Positions 25,070-32,379 of a stretch of 64,000 bases of DNA are shown here, piece after piece. Numbering within the stretch: the stretch's first letter is position 1; each line of letters begins with the position of its first letter. Both the position numbers and the translations under genes were made by a program. The DNA is taken from positions 1 to 64,000 of the forward strand of contig JAFKKO010000120.1 of the NCBI GenBank assembly GCA_017305455.1, given 5' to 3'. Under the pieces are notes generated by a model, which saw nothing but the letters and a program-made list of their open reading frames with translations, was not told the origin of the DNA and made no database searches. This stretch comes from Hyphomicrobiales bacterium (GTDB taxonomy: Bacteria > Pseudomonadota > Alphaproteobacteria > Rhizobiales > Xanthobacteraceae).

Positions 25070-25819
25070 CTATGCGCCCTGCCAGCTTCCAGCGCGGCGG
25101 TGTGCCGCCCGTGGCTGTATCTCGGTCTCAGCAAACCGCTTCATCATGATTGCATATCGCGTAGCGGCCATGAGGTCGTCGCGCTCTTTAACAATCTTGC
25201 CATCCGCACGGTGATACAGCCGAAATTCTTCGAACCATTCTTTGAGGTGCGAGAACACCTTAAAGCGGCCGGTCTGCATCATATCCAGCATCTCGGTGAC
25301 GCCGGCCTCAACACCGTTACCGCCGTCCTCAAACGTGGCCCGCTCCGGCAGCATGTTCAGGCCCTGCTCGCTGTAGAGATGCGCAAGCTGGTCGCCCGAG
25401 CCCTTATCGTGCTGCAAACCATCGTGCGGCCATGCACACGGTATCCAATCGCCCCACGGCTTGATCGACGCGGCATGAATGATAGGTGTTGTTTTCGACT
25501 CCCGGTAGGTCGCCGTCACGTACCAAACGTCAGCATCACGGTCCCAAGCACAGGAAGTCGCCGCAAACGGATGGTCATAGCCAAAGTCCAGCCCGTTGAT
25601 CCTCACCCAATGGGTCGGGATCGGAATCGGGTCGATCGAGATCAGATCTTCCTTGACCGGGAAGACCCGGCCCGAACCCATCGTCGGAAGACCCTTAACC
25701 CGTGCTTCCCGCTCGTGCTCCGGGTAGCTCGCAATAATCGCTGCTCGCTGTTCCGGCGTGTAATGCTCCGCATCTTCGATGGTCATGCGCGTGATCGAGC
25801 GCATCAATCCATCCCACAT
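25070..25819 (-). CDS. Terminase large subunit, nuclease part (frameshifted)
   Basis: These 249 residues carry the C-terminal nuclease: MTIEDAEHYTPEQRAAIIAS, INGLDFGYDHPFAATSCAWD with the first acidic residue, and KERDDLMAATRYAIMMKR with the last. The frame differs by -1 from the ATPase part. An ATG at 25819 (MWDGLMRS) inside the upstream reading frame could allow coupled initiation, but relatives encode one continuous protein. Adding one G to the GGG run (complement of 25813-25815) restores a single frame. Confidence 0.8.
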   Translation of the reverse strand: MWDGLMRSITRMTIEDAEHYTPEQRAAIIASYPEHEREARVKGLPTMGSGRVFPVKEDLISIDPIPIPTHWVRINGLDFGYDHPFAATSCAWDRDADVWYVTATYRESKTTPIIHAASIKPWGDWIPCAWPHDGLQHDKGSGDQLAHLYSEQGLNMLPERATFEDGGNGVEAGVTEMLDMMQTGRFKVFSHLKEWFEEFRLYHRADGKIVKERDDLMAATRYAIMMKRFAETEIQPRAAHRRAGSWQGA

Positions 25820-26520
25820 TCCGAAATGAACATGTGCACCACATCTGACATGCCGAGCAACGGTGTGAACGTCAAATAGACCAACCCGCCAGTGGCGTTT
25901 GTTCTCGTCAGACCTTCCATGTAGATATCCATTGGCGGCTCTTCATCGAACCAGACCACGTCCAGCGTTTCGCCTTGCCACTTCTCGCGGCCCTGGTCGT
26001 AGCTCTTGAAGCCAAGCGTCGAGTTGTCGCCGCTGACATGCCGGACAAGCACACTATCGATCGCATCCGCAACGCCCATGCGGCTTGATGTGTCAACGAT
26101 AGCATCGCCCGGTATCAGTCCGGTGCCCCACGCGCTGCGGTCCTTCGGCTCCCCAACCAACAATCGCTGCACGCCGTCGCGCGTCACTTCACCCGTCTTA
26201 GAACCCGCCCATGATCGGATCGGACGGTCAAAGACTCGCCCGCGCCAGTCTTGCGGGTATTGACCGGTCAGATGAAACGCCAGCTCCGCGGCCCCGCTAT
26301 ACGTCTTGCCGAGCTGGTTGCCCGCCATCAGAAGCCGCTCGCGGTGGTCCTTCCCAGCGGCGTGAAATTCCCGTTGCTTCGCGTAAGGTCGGTATCGCTT
26401 CAGCCTAGTGCGTGACAGTCGCCGACTGATCTCCGATGCCAGCGCCGCCCTCTCCCTCAATGCTGAGGAAAGGTCGAATGACGGCGTCGAGCCGCTGGAT
26501 ACGCTCGATAAGCTGCTCAT
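25804..26520 (-). CDS. Terminase large subunit, ATPase part (frameshifted)
   Basis: These 238 residues hold the packaging ATPase. Walker A is LLMAGNQLGKTYSGAAELAF, Walker B LDVVWFDEEPP, and the coupling motif is YLTFTPLLG. The frame then ends after MSDVVHMFISECGMD. Nuclease sequence continues in another frame. The start is uncertain: 26520 overlaps the small subunit by 116 bases, and a TTG nearer LRERAALASEI is possible. Confidence 0.8.
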   Translation of the reverse strand: MSSLSSVSSGSTPSFDLSSALRERAALASEISRRLSRTRLKRYRPYAKQREFHAAGKDHRERLLMAGNQLGKTYSGAAELAFHLTGQYPQDWRGRVFDRPIRSWAGSKTGEVTRDGVQRLLVGEPKDRSAWGTGLIPGDAIVDTSSRMGVADAIDSVLVRHVSGDNSTLGFKSYDQGREKWQGETLDVVWFDEEPPMDIYMEGLTRTNATGGLVYLTFTPLLGMSDVVHMFISECGMD

Positions 26521-26779
26521 CGGTCAAATCAGACTCGGTTGTAACCTTCAGTTCTCTCGGGAGAATGCCGGCAATCACCTTCAGATATTCGTGCGGGCGT
26601 TCAGCGCGCACCACCTGGATTGCAGCGACGCCGTGCTCCTGAAAATCATCATGCAGCGCGGCAATAAATTCTTCGCCGAGCTTGTTCCGAGAACCCTTCG
26701 GGCGGCCTGCCGGATTTCCTGATTGGCCCGGCTTGAACAGGTGCGGCGCACGCTGTTGATCATCTGTAGGTTCAGCCAC
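26405..26779 (-). CDS. Terminase small subunit (DUF5681-type)
   Basis: This 124-residue protein starts at GTG 26779, sharing a base with the preceding stop (TAGTG). It has the motif LFKPGQSGNPAGRPKGSRNK (residues 14-33) typical of DUF5681 proteins found before large terminases, then a helical region. By position it recognises the packaging site. The C-terminal end overlaps the large subunit. Confidence 0.7.
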   Translation of the reverse strand: MAEPTDDQQRAPHLFKPGQSGNPAGRPKGSRNKLGEEFIAALHDDFQEHGVAAIQVVRAERPHEYLKVIAGILPRELKVTTESDLTDEQLIERIQRLDAVIRPFLSIEGEGGAGIGDQSATVTH

Positions 26780-26934
26780 TACGCCCCCTCCTCCCACGGC
26801 ACCTCGCACTCGCAAGGCGCGGTGTCTTTTGGAGGCGGCGGGCTCGCATAGATCACATGGCCGTCTGGCTCGACCAGCGGGATCATCAGCTCTTCCTTGC
26901 GCTGGTAGTCGCGGATGTGGACGAGTTCACCCAT
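26779..26934 (-). CDS. Small hypothetical protein, first gene of late operon
   Basis: This 51-residue product starts MGELVHIRDYQRKEELMIPL with GGAG six bases before the ATG. It ends in a Pro-rich stretch and a CEC motif. It lies just after a strong terminator hairpin and is coupled to the terminase small subunit. No family is recognised. Confidence 0.5.
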   Translation of the reverse strand: MGELVHIRDYQRKEELMIPLVEPDGHVIYASPPPPKDTAPCECEVPWEEGA

Positions 26935-26951
26935 GGGGAGGCTCCAAATAG

Positions 26952-26985
26952 AAAACGCCCGGGCGGCTGGTGCCATCCGGGCGCA
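26952..26985 (-). terminator. Terminator between early and late leftward genes
   Basis: On the minus strand CGCCCGG and CCGGGCG form a seven-base stem followed by TTTTC. It separates the replication block from the packaging genes. The 60 bases before it hold a TTGACA (27043-27038 on the minus strand). This fits a late promoter followed by an antitermination-controlled terminator, though no good -10 box is seen. Confidence 0.7.
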
Positions 26986-27047
26986 TTTCTGTGTTTCTCA
27001 TTTCGCCATACGTTATTCTGATTTTCGCCGCAACATATTTTTAGCTG

Positions 27048-27602
27048 TCAACAGAGAATGCGGTGGATAGCGTTTAGACCGATCCGCAAGTCCCCCAACT
27101 GCTCTTCGTTCGGGTAGCGCTCCTCGATGCAGACGAAGCGGACAGCAATGGCGATTTTGTTGCCACGGCCATGAATGCGGCCAAGCTCGGCCAGCGCCTC
27201 GAAGCAGGAATCGTATCGGCCCTTCACGCGCTGTTCGCGCTTGCGGCGGGCATCCTCATCCTCGTGGATGCGCGGGATATCGTCGGCACCCCATTGGTAG
27301 AACCCGGCCGAAATTCGCTCCCCAAGCGACCCGGAGCGCACGCTGTGCAGCGCGACCCCCTGCTGGTTGGCGTAGGCCACCACAGCCATGGCCCATGCAT
27401 CTCCGGCCTTGAGCTGGTCCTCGGAAATCCGGGTTTCGACATACAGCCGGCCGAGCGGGTAGCCCAGCAACTGCGATCGAGGATCTTTCGCCCCGCGCCG
27501 ATGCGGCTGGTTGACGATGACTGAAAAATCCACGATCTCGCCCCTCGACTTCCCGCTCGCATCTCGGATCACGTTGTTCTTTCTCGGCCTGCCCCGCGCC
27601 AT
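27048..27602 (-). CDS. Last early leftward gene; hypothetical, antiterminator-like position
   Basis: This 184-residue protein starts MARGRPRKNNVIRDASGKSR with an AT-hook-like RGRP motif. The middle (ISEDQLKAGDAWAMAVVAYA) and the C-terminus (NEEQLGDLRIGLNAIHRIL) are helical and may form an HTH. It sits directly before the early/late terminator, where lambdoid phages carry gene Q. No similarity to Q is visible; the role is inferred from position only. Confidence 0.5.
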   Translation of the reverse strand: MARGRPRKNNVIRDASGKSRGEIVDFSVIVNQPHRRGAKDPRSQLLGYPLGRLYVETRISEDQLKAGDAWAMAVVAYANQQGVALHSVRSGSLGERISAGFYQWGADDIPRIHEDEDARRKREQRVKGRYDSCFEALAELGRIHGRGNKIAIAVRFVCIEERYPNEEQLGDLRIGLNAIHRILC

Positions 27603-27670
27603 GAATTTTCTCTCCGGTATTGCCCTGTATTCGACCCTGAATGATTGATGCCTGCCCCACATACGAACAC

Positions 27671-28060
27671 CTAAGGCGCCAACCCGACCTTCAGTCGCTC
27701 GGATAGCTGCTGAAATCCCGTTTTCACCCGTTCCTCGGCCGCCTCGTCCTTTACTGGCCGCTCAAGTTTTGGCCGCGATTGCGCCTCGCGGTGCGCCTGC
27801 ATCCGGAGGTATTGCGCGTACCGCGGCTCTAGGAAATCTTTGACCTCCGAGATTGTCGGCAAGAATTTGCTCTCACTCGGCAGGCCATGAACCGGATCAA
27901 TGGCCTCCGCGACTAGGTGCTCCGGGTAATGCGAAAAGACCTGCATTAGGCCCGCTGCGTATACTTCCGGATTGCTCGCTGTGATCGATGGATAGAACCC
28001 GATCAGGCGCTCCGCTGCCTGCGCTGCCATTTGCAAATGCTCTGAGCTTGGCTCGTACAT
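27671..28060 (-). CDS. Helicase-loader-like replication protein (P-like position)
   Basis: This 129-residue protein has an N-terminal helical domain (AERLIGFYPSITASNPEVYA, VFSHYPEHLVAEAIDPVHGL, LPTISEVKDFLEPRYAQYL). The pattern recalls G39P-type helicase loaders, in which an interval of helices reads YP...FFPT. It overlaps the O-like gene by 164 bases, as initiator/loader pairs often do. Confidence 0.55.
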   Translation of the reverse strand: MYEPSSEHLQMAAQAAERLIGFYPSITASNPEVYAAGLMQVFSHYPEHLVAEAIDPVHGLPSESKFLPTISEVKDFLEPRYAQYLRMQAHREAQSRPKLERPVKDEAAEERVKTGFQQLSERLKVGLAP

Positions 28061-28667
28061 CGTTGGTTTCCTGTTGCTTGCGCTGGAATTCGGTCAGTGG
28101 CTTGGCAAATGTCGCGGGCCCGGCTCGCGATTGAGGCCGCGTGTTGAGAACCCAAACCTTCCACGCCTGATGCCAGTTTTTCTTGGTGGCCTTCGTCCCA
28201 GTCGCGGACCACCAGTAGTTCGTGAACTTCTCGAAAATCTCGGCCGTCTGCGCCTCGCTGAAGCCTTTCGAGAGCGCAAAGGCGAGGTCCGGTCCCGTCA
28301 GGGTCCAGTCCTCCGGCAAGCGAAAACCGCGCGCGCTATTGGGTTTTTGGATGGGATTGGGGGTAAGGGGGTTATTAGGGGGTGTGGGGGGAAGAAGGGG
28401 GACGGGGGAAAGGGAAACCGTGTCCACGTTGTCCGTGGATTCCGCGGCTGTCCGTGGATTTCCGCGTTGTCCGCCGGACATCGCGGACAAATCAGGGCAT
28501 CCACCCTTCTCTGCCGCGCGAGCAGCCCGCTTGCGTAGCTTGTCCTTCTCGCGGCGGGCTGTCTTAGCCTTGTCTGCCGACGCGCAAGCGGCTTTGACCG
28601 CTGAAGCGATTTGCTCAGCGGTACAACCGGACGCCACAAGGGCGTCGAGAACGTCGAGATCGATCAC
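27897..28667 (-). CDS. Replication initiator-like protein carrying an internal candidate origin (O-like)
   Basis: This 256-residue protein has a basic N-terminal region (KAKTARREKDKLRKRAARAA), a Pro-rich linker (SPVPLLPPTPPNNPLTPNP) encoded by the G-tract, and a C-terminal domain with FRLPEDWTLTGPDLAFALSK and NYWWSATGTKATKKNWHQAW. The latter motif is common in phage replication proteins that load a helicase. The linker region overlaps three 19-bp iterons, as the lambda origin lies inside gene O. Confidence 0.65.
   Translation of the reverse strand: MIDLDVLDALVASGCTAEQIASAVKAACASADKAKTARREKDKLRKRAARAAEKGGCPDLSAMSGGQRGNPRTAAESTDNVDTVSLSPVPLLPPTPPNNPLTPNPIQKPNSARGFRLPEDWTLTGPDLAFALSKGFSEAQTAEIFEKFTNYWWSATGTKATKKNWHQAWKVWVLNTRPQSRAGPATFAKPLTEFQRKQQETNDVRAKLRAFANGSAGSGAPDRVLSIDHSEQSGSIRSGPNAGLFALPGAPSRGGH
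28353..28414 (+). other. G-quadruplex-prone tract
   Basis: Eight G-runs of 3, 5, 5, 5, 6, 5, 5 and 3 bases, with loops of 2-6 bases, lie on the plus strand (the template strand of the O-like gene). The tract encodes the Pro-rich linker in reverse. Four or more runs with short loops satisfy the usual quadruplex pattern. Confidence 0.65.
28430..28486 (+). repeat. Three tandem 19-bp iterons (candidate phage origin)
   Basis: Units at 28430-28448 (TGTCCGTGGATTCCGCGGC), 28449-28467 (TGTCCGTGGATTTCCGCGT) and 28468-28486 (TGTCCGCCGGACATCGCGG) are exactly contiguous, and a partial TGTCCACG precedes them at 28421. The third contains TGTCCG-C-CGGACA, an inverted repeat. They lie in the O-like gene next to the G-tract. 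Confidence 0.6.
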
Positions 28668-28937
28668 TTAGATCATCCCCAACGCATGCATGTAGGTTTC
28701 GAGGATAGTCTCTTGTTCTTCGCGCGCCGCCGGATCCTGCTTACGCTTCCGAACAATCGTGCGCAGCGCCTTCACATCGTATCCGTTGCCCTTGGCTTCC
28801 GCGTAAATGTCGCGGATATCGTCGCTGATTGCCTTCTTCTCTTCCTCCTGGCGTTCAATGCGCTCGATCAGCGCCTTAAGCTGGTCAGCGGCTAACTTGG
28901 TTACACTTTCACTATTGTGACCGATCTGGACTTCCAT
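28668..28937 (-). CDS. GapR-family (DUF2312) nucleoid protein
   Basis: This 89-residue protein matches DUF2312: [20 protein letters not shown], then [20 protein letters not shown] and [20 protein letters not shown]. GapR proteins are coiled-coil tetramers that bind overtwisted AT-rich DNA ahead of forks and aid gyrase and topoisomerase IV. The length equals cellular GapR. Here it is encoded between HNH and the initiator, pointing to a role in phage replication. Confidence 0.88.
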   Translation of the reverse strand: MEVQIGHNSESVTKLAADQLKALIERIERQEEEKKAISDDIRDIYAEAKGNGYDVKALRTIVRKRKQDPAAREEQETILETYMHALGMI

Positions 28938-29349
28938 AGCGTACCCCTTTGTTATTGGATTTGACTGGCTGGCCGGTACGCCGATCTACTAATCCGCCGC
29001 CAATCTTCATTTTGAGCCGATCGCTCTTGCCGTAGCCCCAGGAACGCGAGGCCGGCTTAATCCCAAGCATCTTTGACTTCTTGCGCCGAACGCGGGATTT
29101 CTCCGCAACGTCCCCTTTCGTTTTTTCGCGGTGCTTATCGACCAGCGCGGGCGCCAGATTCGATTCCCGGTGCTCTCCGCCATTGACTAGCGCCACGATG
29201 TGATCGCACTCCCATGGCTCGCCAGCGCGAATGCGGCGGCCGGAGATGTGGCACACCCCATTGTGCCGCTCGAACACGCGAAGGCGGACACGCGGCGGGA
29301 TCTTCGCCTCGTCAGTTTTGCCGATCCATTCATCAACTGACCGGCTCAT
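28912..29349 (-). CDS. HNH endonuclease
   Basis: This 145-residue protein has the HNH motif: [20 protein letters not shown] with the C-x2-like knuckle, [20 protein letters not shown] with the central His/Asn, and [20 protein letters not shown]. It may nick DNA near cos/pac, act in recombination, or be a homing-type enzyme. It overlaps GapR by 26 bases. Confidence 0.8.
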   Translation of the reverse strand: MSRSVDEWIGKTDEAKIPPRVRLRVFERHNGVCHISGRRIRAGEPWECDHIVALVNGGEHRESNLAPALVDKHREKTKGDVAEKSRVRRKKSKMLGIKPASRSWGYGKSDRLKMKIGGGLVDRRTGQPVKSNNKGVRYGSPDRSQ

Positions 29350-29846
29350 GCTGCGCGCTCCTGCGACAGTGCGGCAGGAGTTGCCCCGATCATCCCGGCA
29401 ATCATTTCCATGATGGCAGTCTTGCTGGCCTGGAATTCCTTCTTGTTCATGGCGCGGCGCGATTGGCTCTTGGCCGTCCGGATCACCACGGCAGGGCCGC
29501 GAACGATCACCAGCGAAAATTCCTCGCGGGCGCGGATGGCAGATGCCACGCGCAGCGCTGCCGCATTCGTGCCGGCGTCGATAATCGTCTCGTCGTAGAA
29601 GCCAGCCTCGATCAGTGCCCGCTTCCGCAAATGCTCCTGCGTCGGGTAAATGTCGGCCAGGTTCTCAGGCAGATTCATCCATGCCTCTTTCAGCCATGCG
29701 AATTCATGGTTGTGTGTGGCAGTGGATCTTTCCTCATGCTCGATCAGGGAATAGTGCTGGCCAACAACAAAAACCTGATCCGCGCGCCGTGGGTGACGCG
29801 GGATCATGGCTTCTCCGTCCCAATCGAAGATGAGAGGATGGATCAT
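29346..29846 (-). CDS. Conserved phage protein of unknown function
   Basis: This 166-residue protein starts MIHPLIFDWDGEAMIPRHPR and contains VGQHYSLIEHEERSTATHNH, followed by HEFAWLKEAWMNLPENLADI and SQSRRAMNKKEFQASKTAIM. Proteins with this layout occur in many proteobacterial prophages beside SSB and recombination genes, without known activity. It overlaps both neighbours by ATGA. Confidence 0.6.
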   Translation of the reverse strand: MIHPLIFDWDGEAMIPRHPRRADQVFVVGQHYSLIEHEERSTATHNHEFAWLKEAWMNLPENLADIYPTQEHLRKRALIEAGFYDETIIDAGTNAAALRVASAIRAREEFSLVIVRGPAVVIRTAKSQSRRAMNKKEFQASKTAIMEMIAGMIGATPAALSQERAA

Positions 29847-30256
29847 AGCTGGATCTCATCATCCATGTCGTTTGACCGATGAGAGCCGTGATCGCTCTGC
29901 TTCGATGGCCCATCTAACATGACAAGCTGGCCGCCATAGCCGTTCAACACGACCTCGGTTGAGAACTTGTCGTTTCCGTCCTTGTCCTGCCACTTTCGGG
30001 TCTGCATGGAGCCTTCAACGTAGAGCTTCGACCCCTTCTTGACGTAGTTCTCGATGACGCGACACAAGCCCTCGTTGAACACGCAGACGCGATGCCATTC
30101 TGTCTTTTCCTTGCGCTCGCCAGTGTTCTTATCCTTCCACGATTCTGACGTGGCTAAGCTCATGTTGGCGATCGGCTTCCCGTCCTGCGTGCGACGGACT
30201 TCGGGGTCTTGTCCGACGTTTCCGATAAGAACGACCCGGTTGACTGATCCGCTCAT
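29843..30256 (-). CDS. ssb: Single-stranded DNA-binding protein
   Basis: This 137-residue protein has the OB-fold core: MSGSVNRVVLIGNVGQDPEV, then WKDKNTGERKEKTEWHRVCV, and GSKLYVEGSMQTRKWQDKDG. The C-terminal tip is acidic (DMDDEIQL), though not the exact DDIPF. It is a phage-encoded SSB acting with the annealing protein next to it. Confidence 0.95.
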   Translation of the reverse strand: MSGSVNRVVLIGNVGQDPEVRRTQDGKPIANMSLATSESWKDKNTGERKEKTEWHRVCVFNEGLCRVIENYVKKGSKLYVEGSMQTRKWQDKDGNDKFSTEVVLNGYGGQLVMLDGPSKQSDHGSHRSNDMDDEIQL

Positions 30257-30945
30257 GCTGCCTTCTTTCCTGTGAGTACGTCGCGGCGATTGATAACCGC
30301 CTGTTTGAGTGCGTCGATCTGGTTCGCGTCCAGCTGGTGGTGACGACGGTTCTCCTTCTGCTCATCGGAGTTCCACCACGCGATCAAAGAATCCGCATCA
30401 CCAAAACCGGCGATAGCTTCCCGGCACTCCACCATGAACTCCACGCGGGCGCTGAAATCGTCCGGCATGATGGATTGTTTCTGCGGTCCCTTCGGGCGCG
30501 TGTCGTCGATGACGTTCGATTGGGCTTTGTCGTAGAGCGCGAGGCCGAACGGATTGCCGAACGTCATGAGCGCACGCTTCATGGCGTCGGTCTCAGCTTC
30601 CTTGATCGCGCTTTCGTGAGCTTGTCCTGGATCGCGGTCGATGCCATGCCCCGCACCGCAGCCCTCACGCGCAACGCCATGCACGATCACGCGAACCTTG
30701 GCGATGTATGTCACGCCAAAGCCCTTGTCGCCGTTCTGGCCGATTGACCGCTCCCGCTCCGAAACGCATTTTACGTCCAGCGTCTCGCGGGTCCATCCGT
30801 CAAACCCGAAGATCCGGTTGGCCTCGGCAATGGCATGCCAGCCCTCGATATAGCTGAGCTTGGTGCCGCCCTGCTTACGCTCCTTGACGGCGCCTTTCGA
30901 CAAGGGCGCATCCAGATCCTCGATCTGCTGCTCTGTGAAGCTCAT
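30253..30945 (-). CDS. Rad52/22-type single-strand annealing protein
   Basis: This 230-residue protein has the Rad52 family core: LSYIEGWHAIAEANRIFGFD, GWTRETLDVKCV, AKVRVIVHGVAREGCGAGHG, and HESAIKEAETDAMKRALMTF, GNPFGLALYDK. It anneals complementary strands in phage recombination. It is coupled to SSB by an ATGA overlap; no partner exonuclease is recognised. Confidence 0.9.
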   Translation of the reverse strand: MSFTEQQIEDLDAPLSKGAVKERKQGGTKLSYIEGWHAIAEANRIFGFDGWTRETLDVKCVSERERSIGQNGDKGFGVTYIAKVRVIVHGVAREGCGAGHGIDRDPGQAHESAIKEAETDAMKRALMTFGNPFGLALYDKAQSNVIDDTRPKGPQKQSIMPDDFSARVEFMVECREAIAGFGDADSLIAWWNSDEQKENRRHHQLDANQIDALKQAVINRRDVLTGKKAA

Positions 30946-31706
30946 AGCTTGCGCTCCTGCGTTGTGGAAACGCCCGGAGGCAGAGCGCCGCGTGCCTTGC
31001 GGTATTCGCGCGCAGCGAACAGGATAGCTTCTTCGATCTTCGGATGTGGCCCGATGGCCTTGAGCGCCAGGTTGTAGCTATCGAGATGGAGCGTTTCGAC
31101 CGTGCGCAGCGATGATGCGCGGCCAAACCCGCCACCAAGCTTGACCTTGGTGTCGCGCTCGGCCCTATCTGCGAAACGAGAGGCTTTCTCGAATTCGGCA
31201 AATGCCGTGTCGGCTTCTTTCGTGACTTCAGCCACGTCAATATCAAGCTCGCCAGCCGCCGCGTTCTCCTTGGCAAGGCGGTCCCTCTCGTCGGCTTCGC
31301 GGGCAATGCGCTCGGCCTCCGCAGCTCGTGCGGCAGCCTCCTCTGCTTCGCGAATCCGGCGCTGTTCTTCCTTCAGCAAGAAGGCCGTCACCCGCGCCTT
31401 TAGCTCGATAAATATGCGGTCGAACGTGCCCGGCTTTTTCTGATCTGTGTTGTGCAGAGCCTTGTACTTGGCATTGATAGCCGCGACCTGTTCATTCAGC
31501 GGACGGACGCTCTTGTCGCGCTCGGCTTCGATTTCATCCAGGCCAACCTTGGCACGATCGCAAAGCAGCTTTGCCTCGCGAGCCTGCTCCTCGGTTTCGA
31601 TAACCGGATTGTCCTTCATCCAGTCCGAAAGCGCGGTGATCGTCGCTTCGGTCAATTCGATGGTGCTGGGCGGCGCGTTGTGGCCGACGATTGCGAGGTT
31701 GCTCAT
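30942..31706 (-). CDS. Coiled-coil phage recombination-locus protein
   Basis: This 254-residue, strongly helical protein contains AEEAAARAAEAERIAREADE and similar charged repeats. The C-terminus (SYNLALKAIGPHPKIEEAIL, FAAREYRKARGALPPGVST) is conserved-looking. Genes of this type accompany Rad52-like or RecT proteins in rhizobial prophages. No catalytic motif is present. Confidence 0.6.
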   Translation of the reverse strand: MSNLAIVGHNAPPSTIELTEATITALSDWMKDNPVIETEEQAREAKLLCDRAKVGLDEIEAERDKSVRPLNEQVAAINAKYKALHNTDQKKPGTFDRIFIELKARVTAFLLKEEQRRIREAEEAAARAAEAERIAREADERDRLAKENAAAGELDIDVAEVTKEADTAFAEFEKASRFADRAERDTKVKLGGGFGRASSLRTVETLHLDSYNLALKAIGPHPKIEEAILFAAREYRKARGALPPGVSTTQERKL

Positions 31707-31936
31707 GCCGCAGTCTCCAGCGGCTTGGCATCATACGCAGCTTCGGCAGCCTTGACCTTCTCAAGCGCGGATTCCAGAATCTTGCGCGCCTCGATCAACT
31801 GATACTGTGCGCGGGATTCAAAACCGGGCCGGATCGGCAATTGCTTGGCATGACGTGCGGCCATTTCCGCGCCGGCCTCGATGTATTCCAAGTGCGGCTT
31901 GACGGTCTTGTCCCAAACTTCAAGAGACATACTCAT
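31703..31936 (-). CDS. Small hypothetical phage protein
   Basis: This 77-residue helical protein starts MSMSLEVWDKTVKPHLEYIE and ends AEAAYDAKPLETAA. It overlaps both neighbours in the recombination block. No family is recognised. Confidence 0.55.
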   Translation of the reverse strand: MSMSLEVWDKTVKPHLEYIEAGAEMAARHAKQLPIRPGFESRAQYQLIEARKILESALEKVKAAEAAYDAKPLETAA

Positions 31937-32379
31937 ACTTCTTCTCCCTGTGATTGACCTTCCGTGGCTTCAAGTGACTTCACTGTGGCGACAACGAATG
32001 GCTCGCAGCCGTAAACCTTGGTGGCATTGACCTGAACAACCTGCATATCGTCGCGGAAGACGATTCCGTTCATGCCGTCTAGAAGTGCCTTGACGATGTT
32101 GTCCGTATCCGGCTTACAAAGCGGGCGTATCGCACCAGTGATGGCTTGAGCCTTCTTCATCGGCGGCCAGCGCTTCGGAATCTGAAACACGGCGCGAAGG
32201 TCAAGTTGCACTGGCCCCTCGATCATCGTCTTGCCGCGCATTTCGGATCGCGCCATATAGCCAATGCTGCGTTCGTAGTTCCGTGTCTCTGCCGGCGTGT
32301 AGGCATGATTCCCGTTAAAGCGCGGGCGACCCTTGCCGTGCGGCTTTCCAGGGACAATGATAGTCACGGGATCGGTCAT
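31933..32379 (-). CDS. rusA: RusA-family Holliday-junction resolvase
   Basis: This 148-residue protein has the RusA pattern: VPGKPHGKGRPRFNGNHAYT, an YTPAETRNYERSIGYMAR segment, and the acidic signature LCKPDTDNIVKALLDGMNGI followed by VFRDDMQVVQVNATKVYG. The three Asp in KPDTDN and FRDD are the catalytic site. It resolves recombination intermediates before packaging. Confidence 0.93.
   Translation of the reverse strand: MTDPVTIIVPGKPHGKGRPRFNGNHAYTPAETRNYERSIGYMARSEMRGKTMIEGPVQLDLRAVFQIPKRWPPMKKAQAITGAIRPLCKPDTDNIVKALLDGMNGIVFRDDMQVVQVNATKVYGCEPFVVATVKSLEATEGQSQGEEV

Noticed and set aside
28353-28486. A CRISPR array
   Set aside because: The repeats are 19 bp, directly contiguous without spacers, and lie inside a coding gene; no cas gene is nearby.
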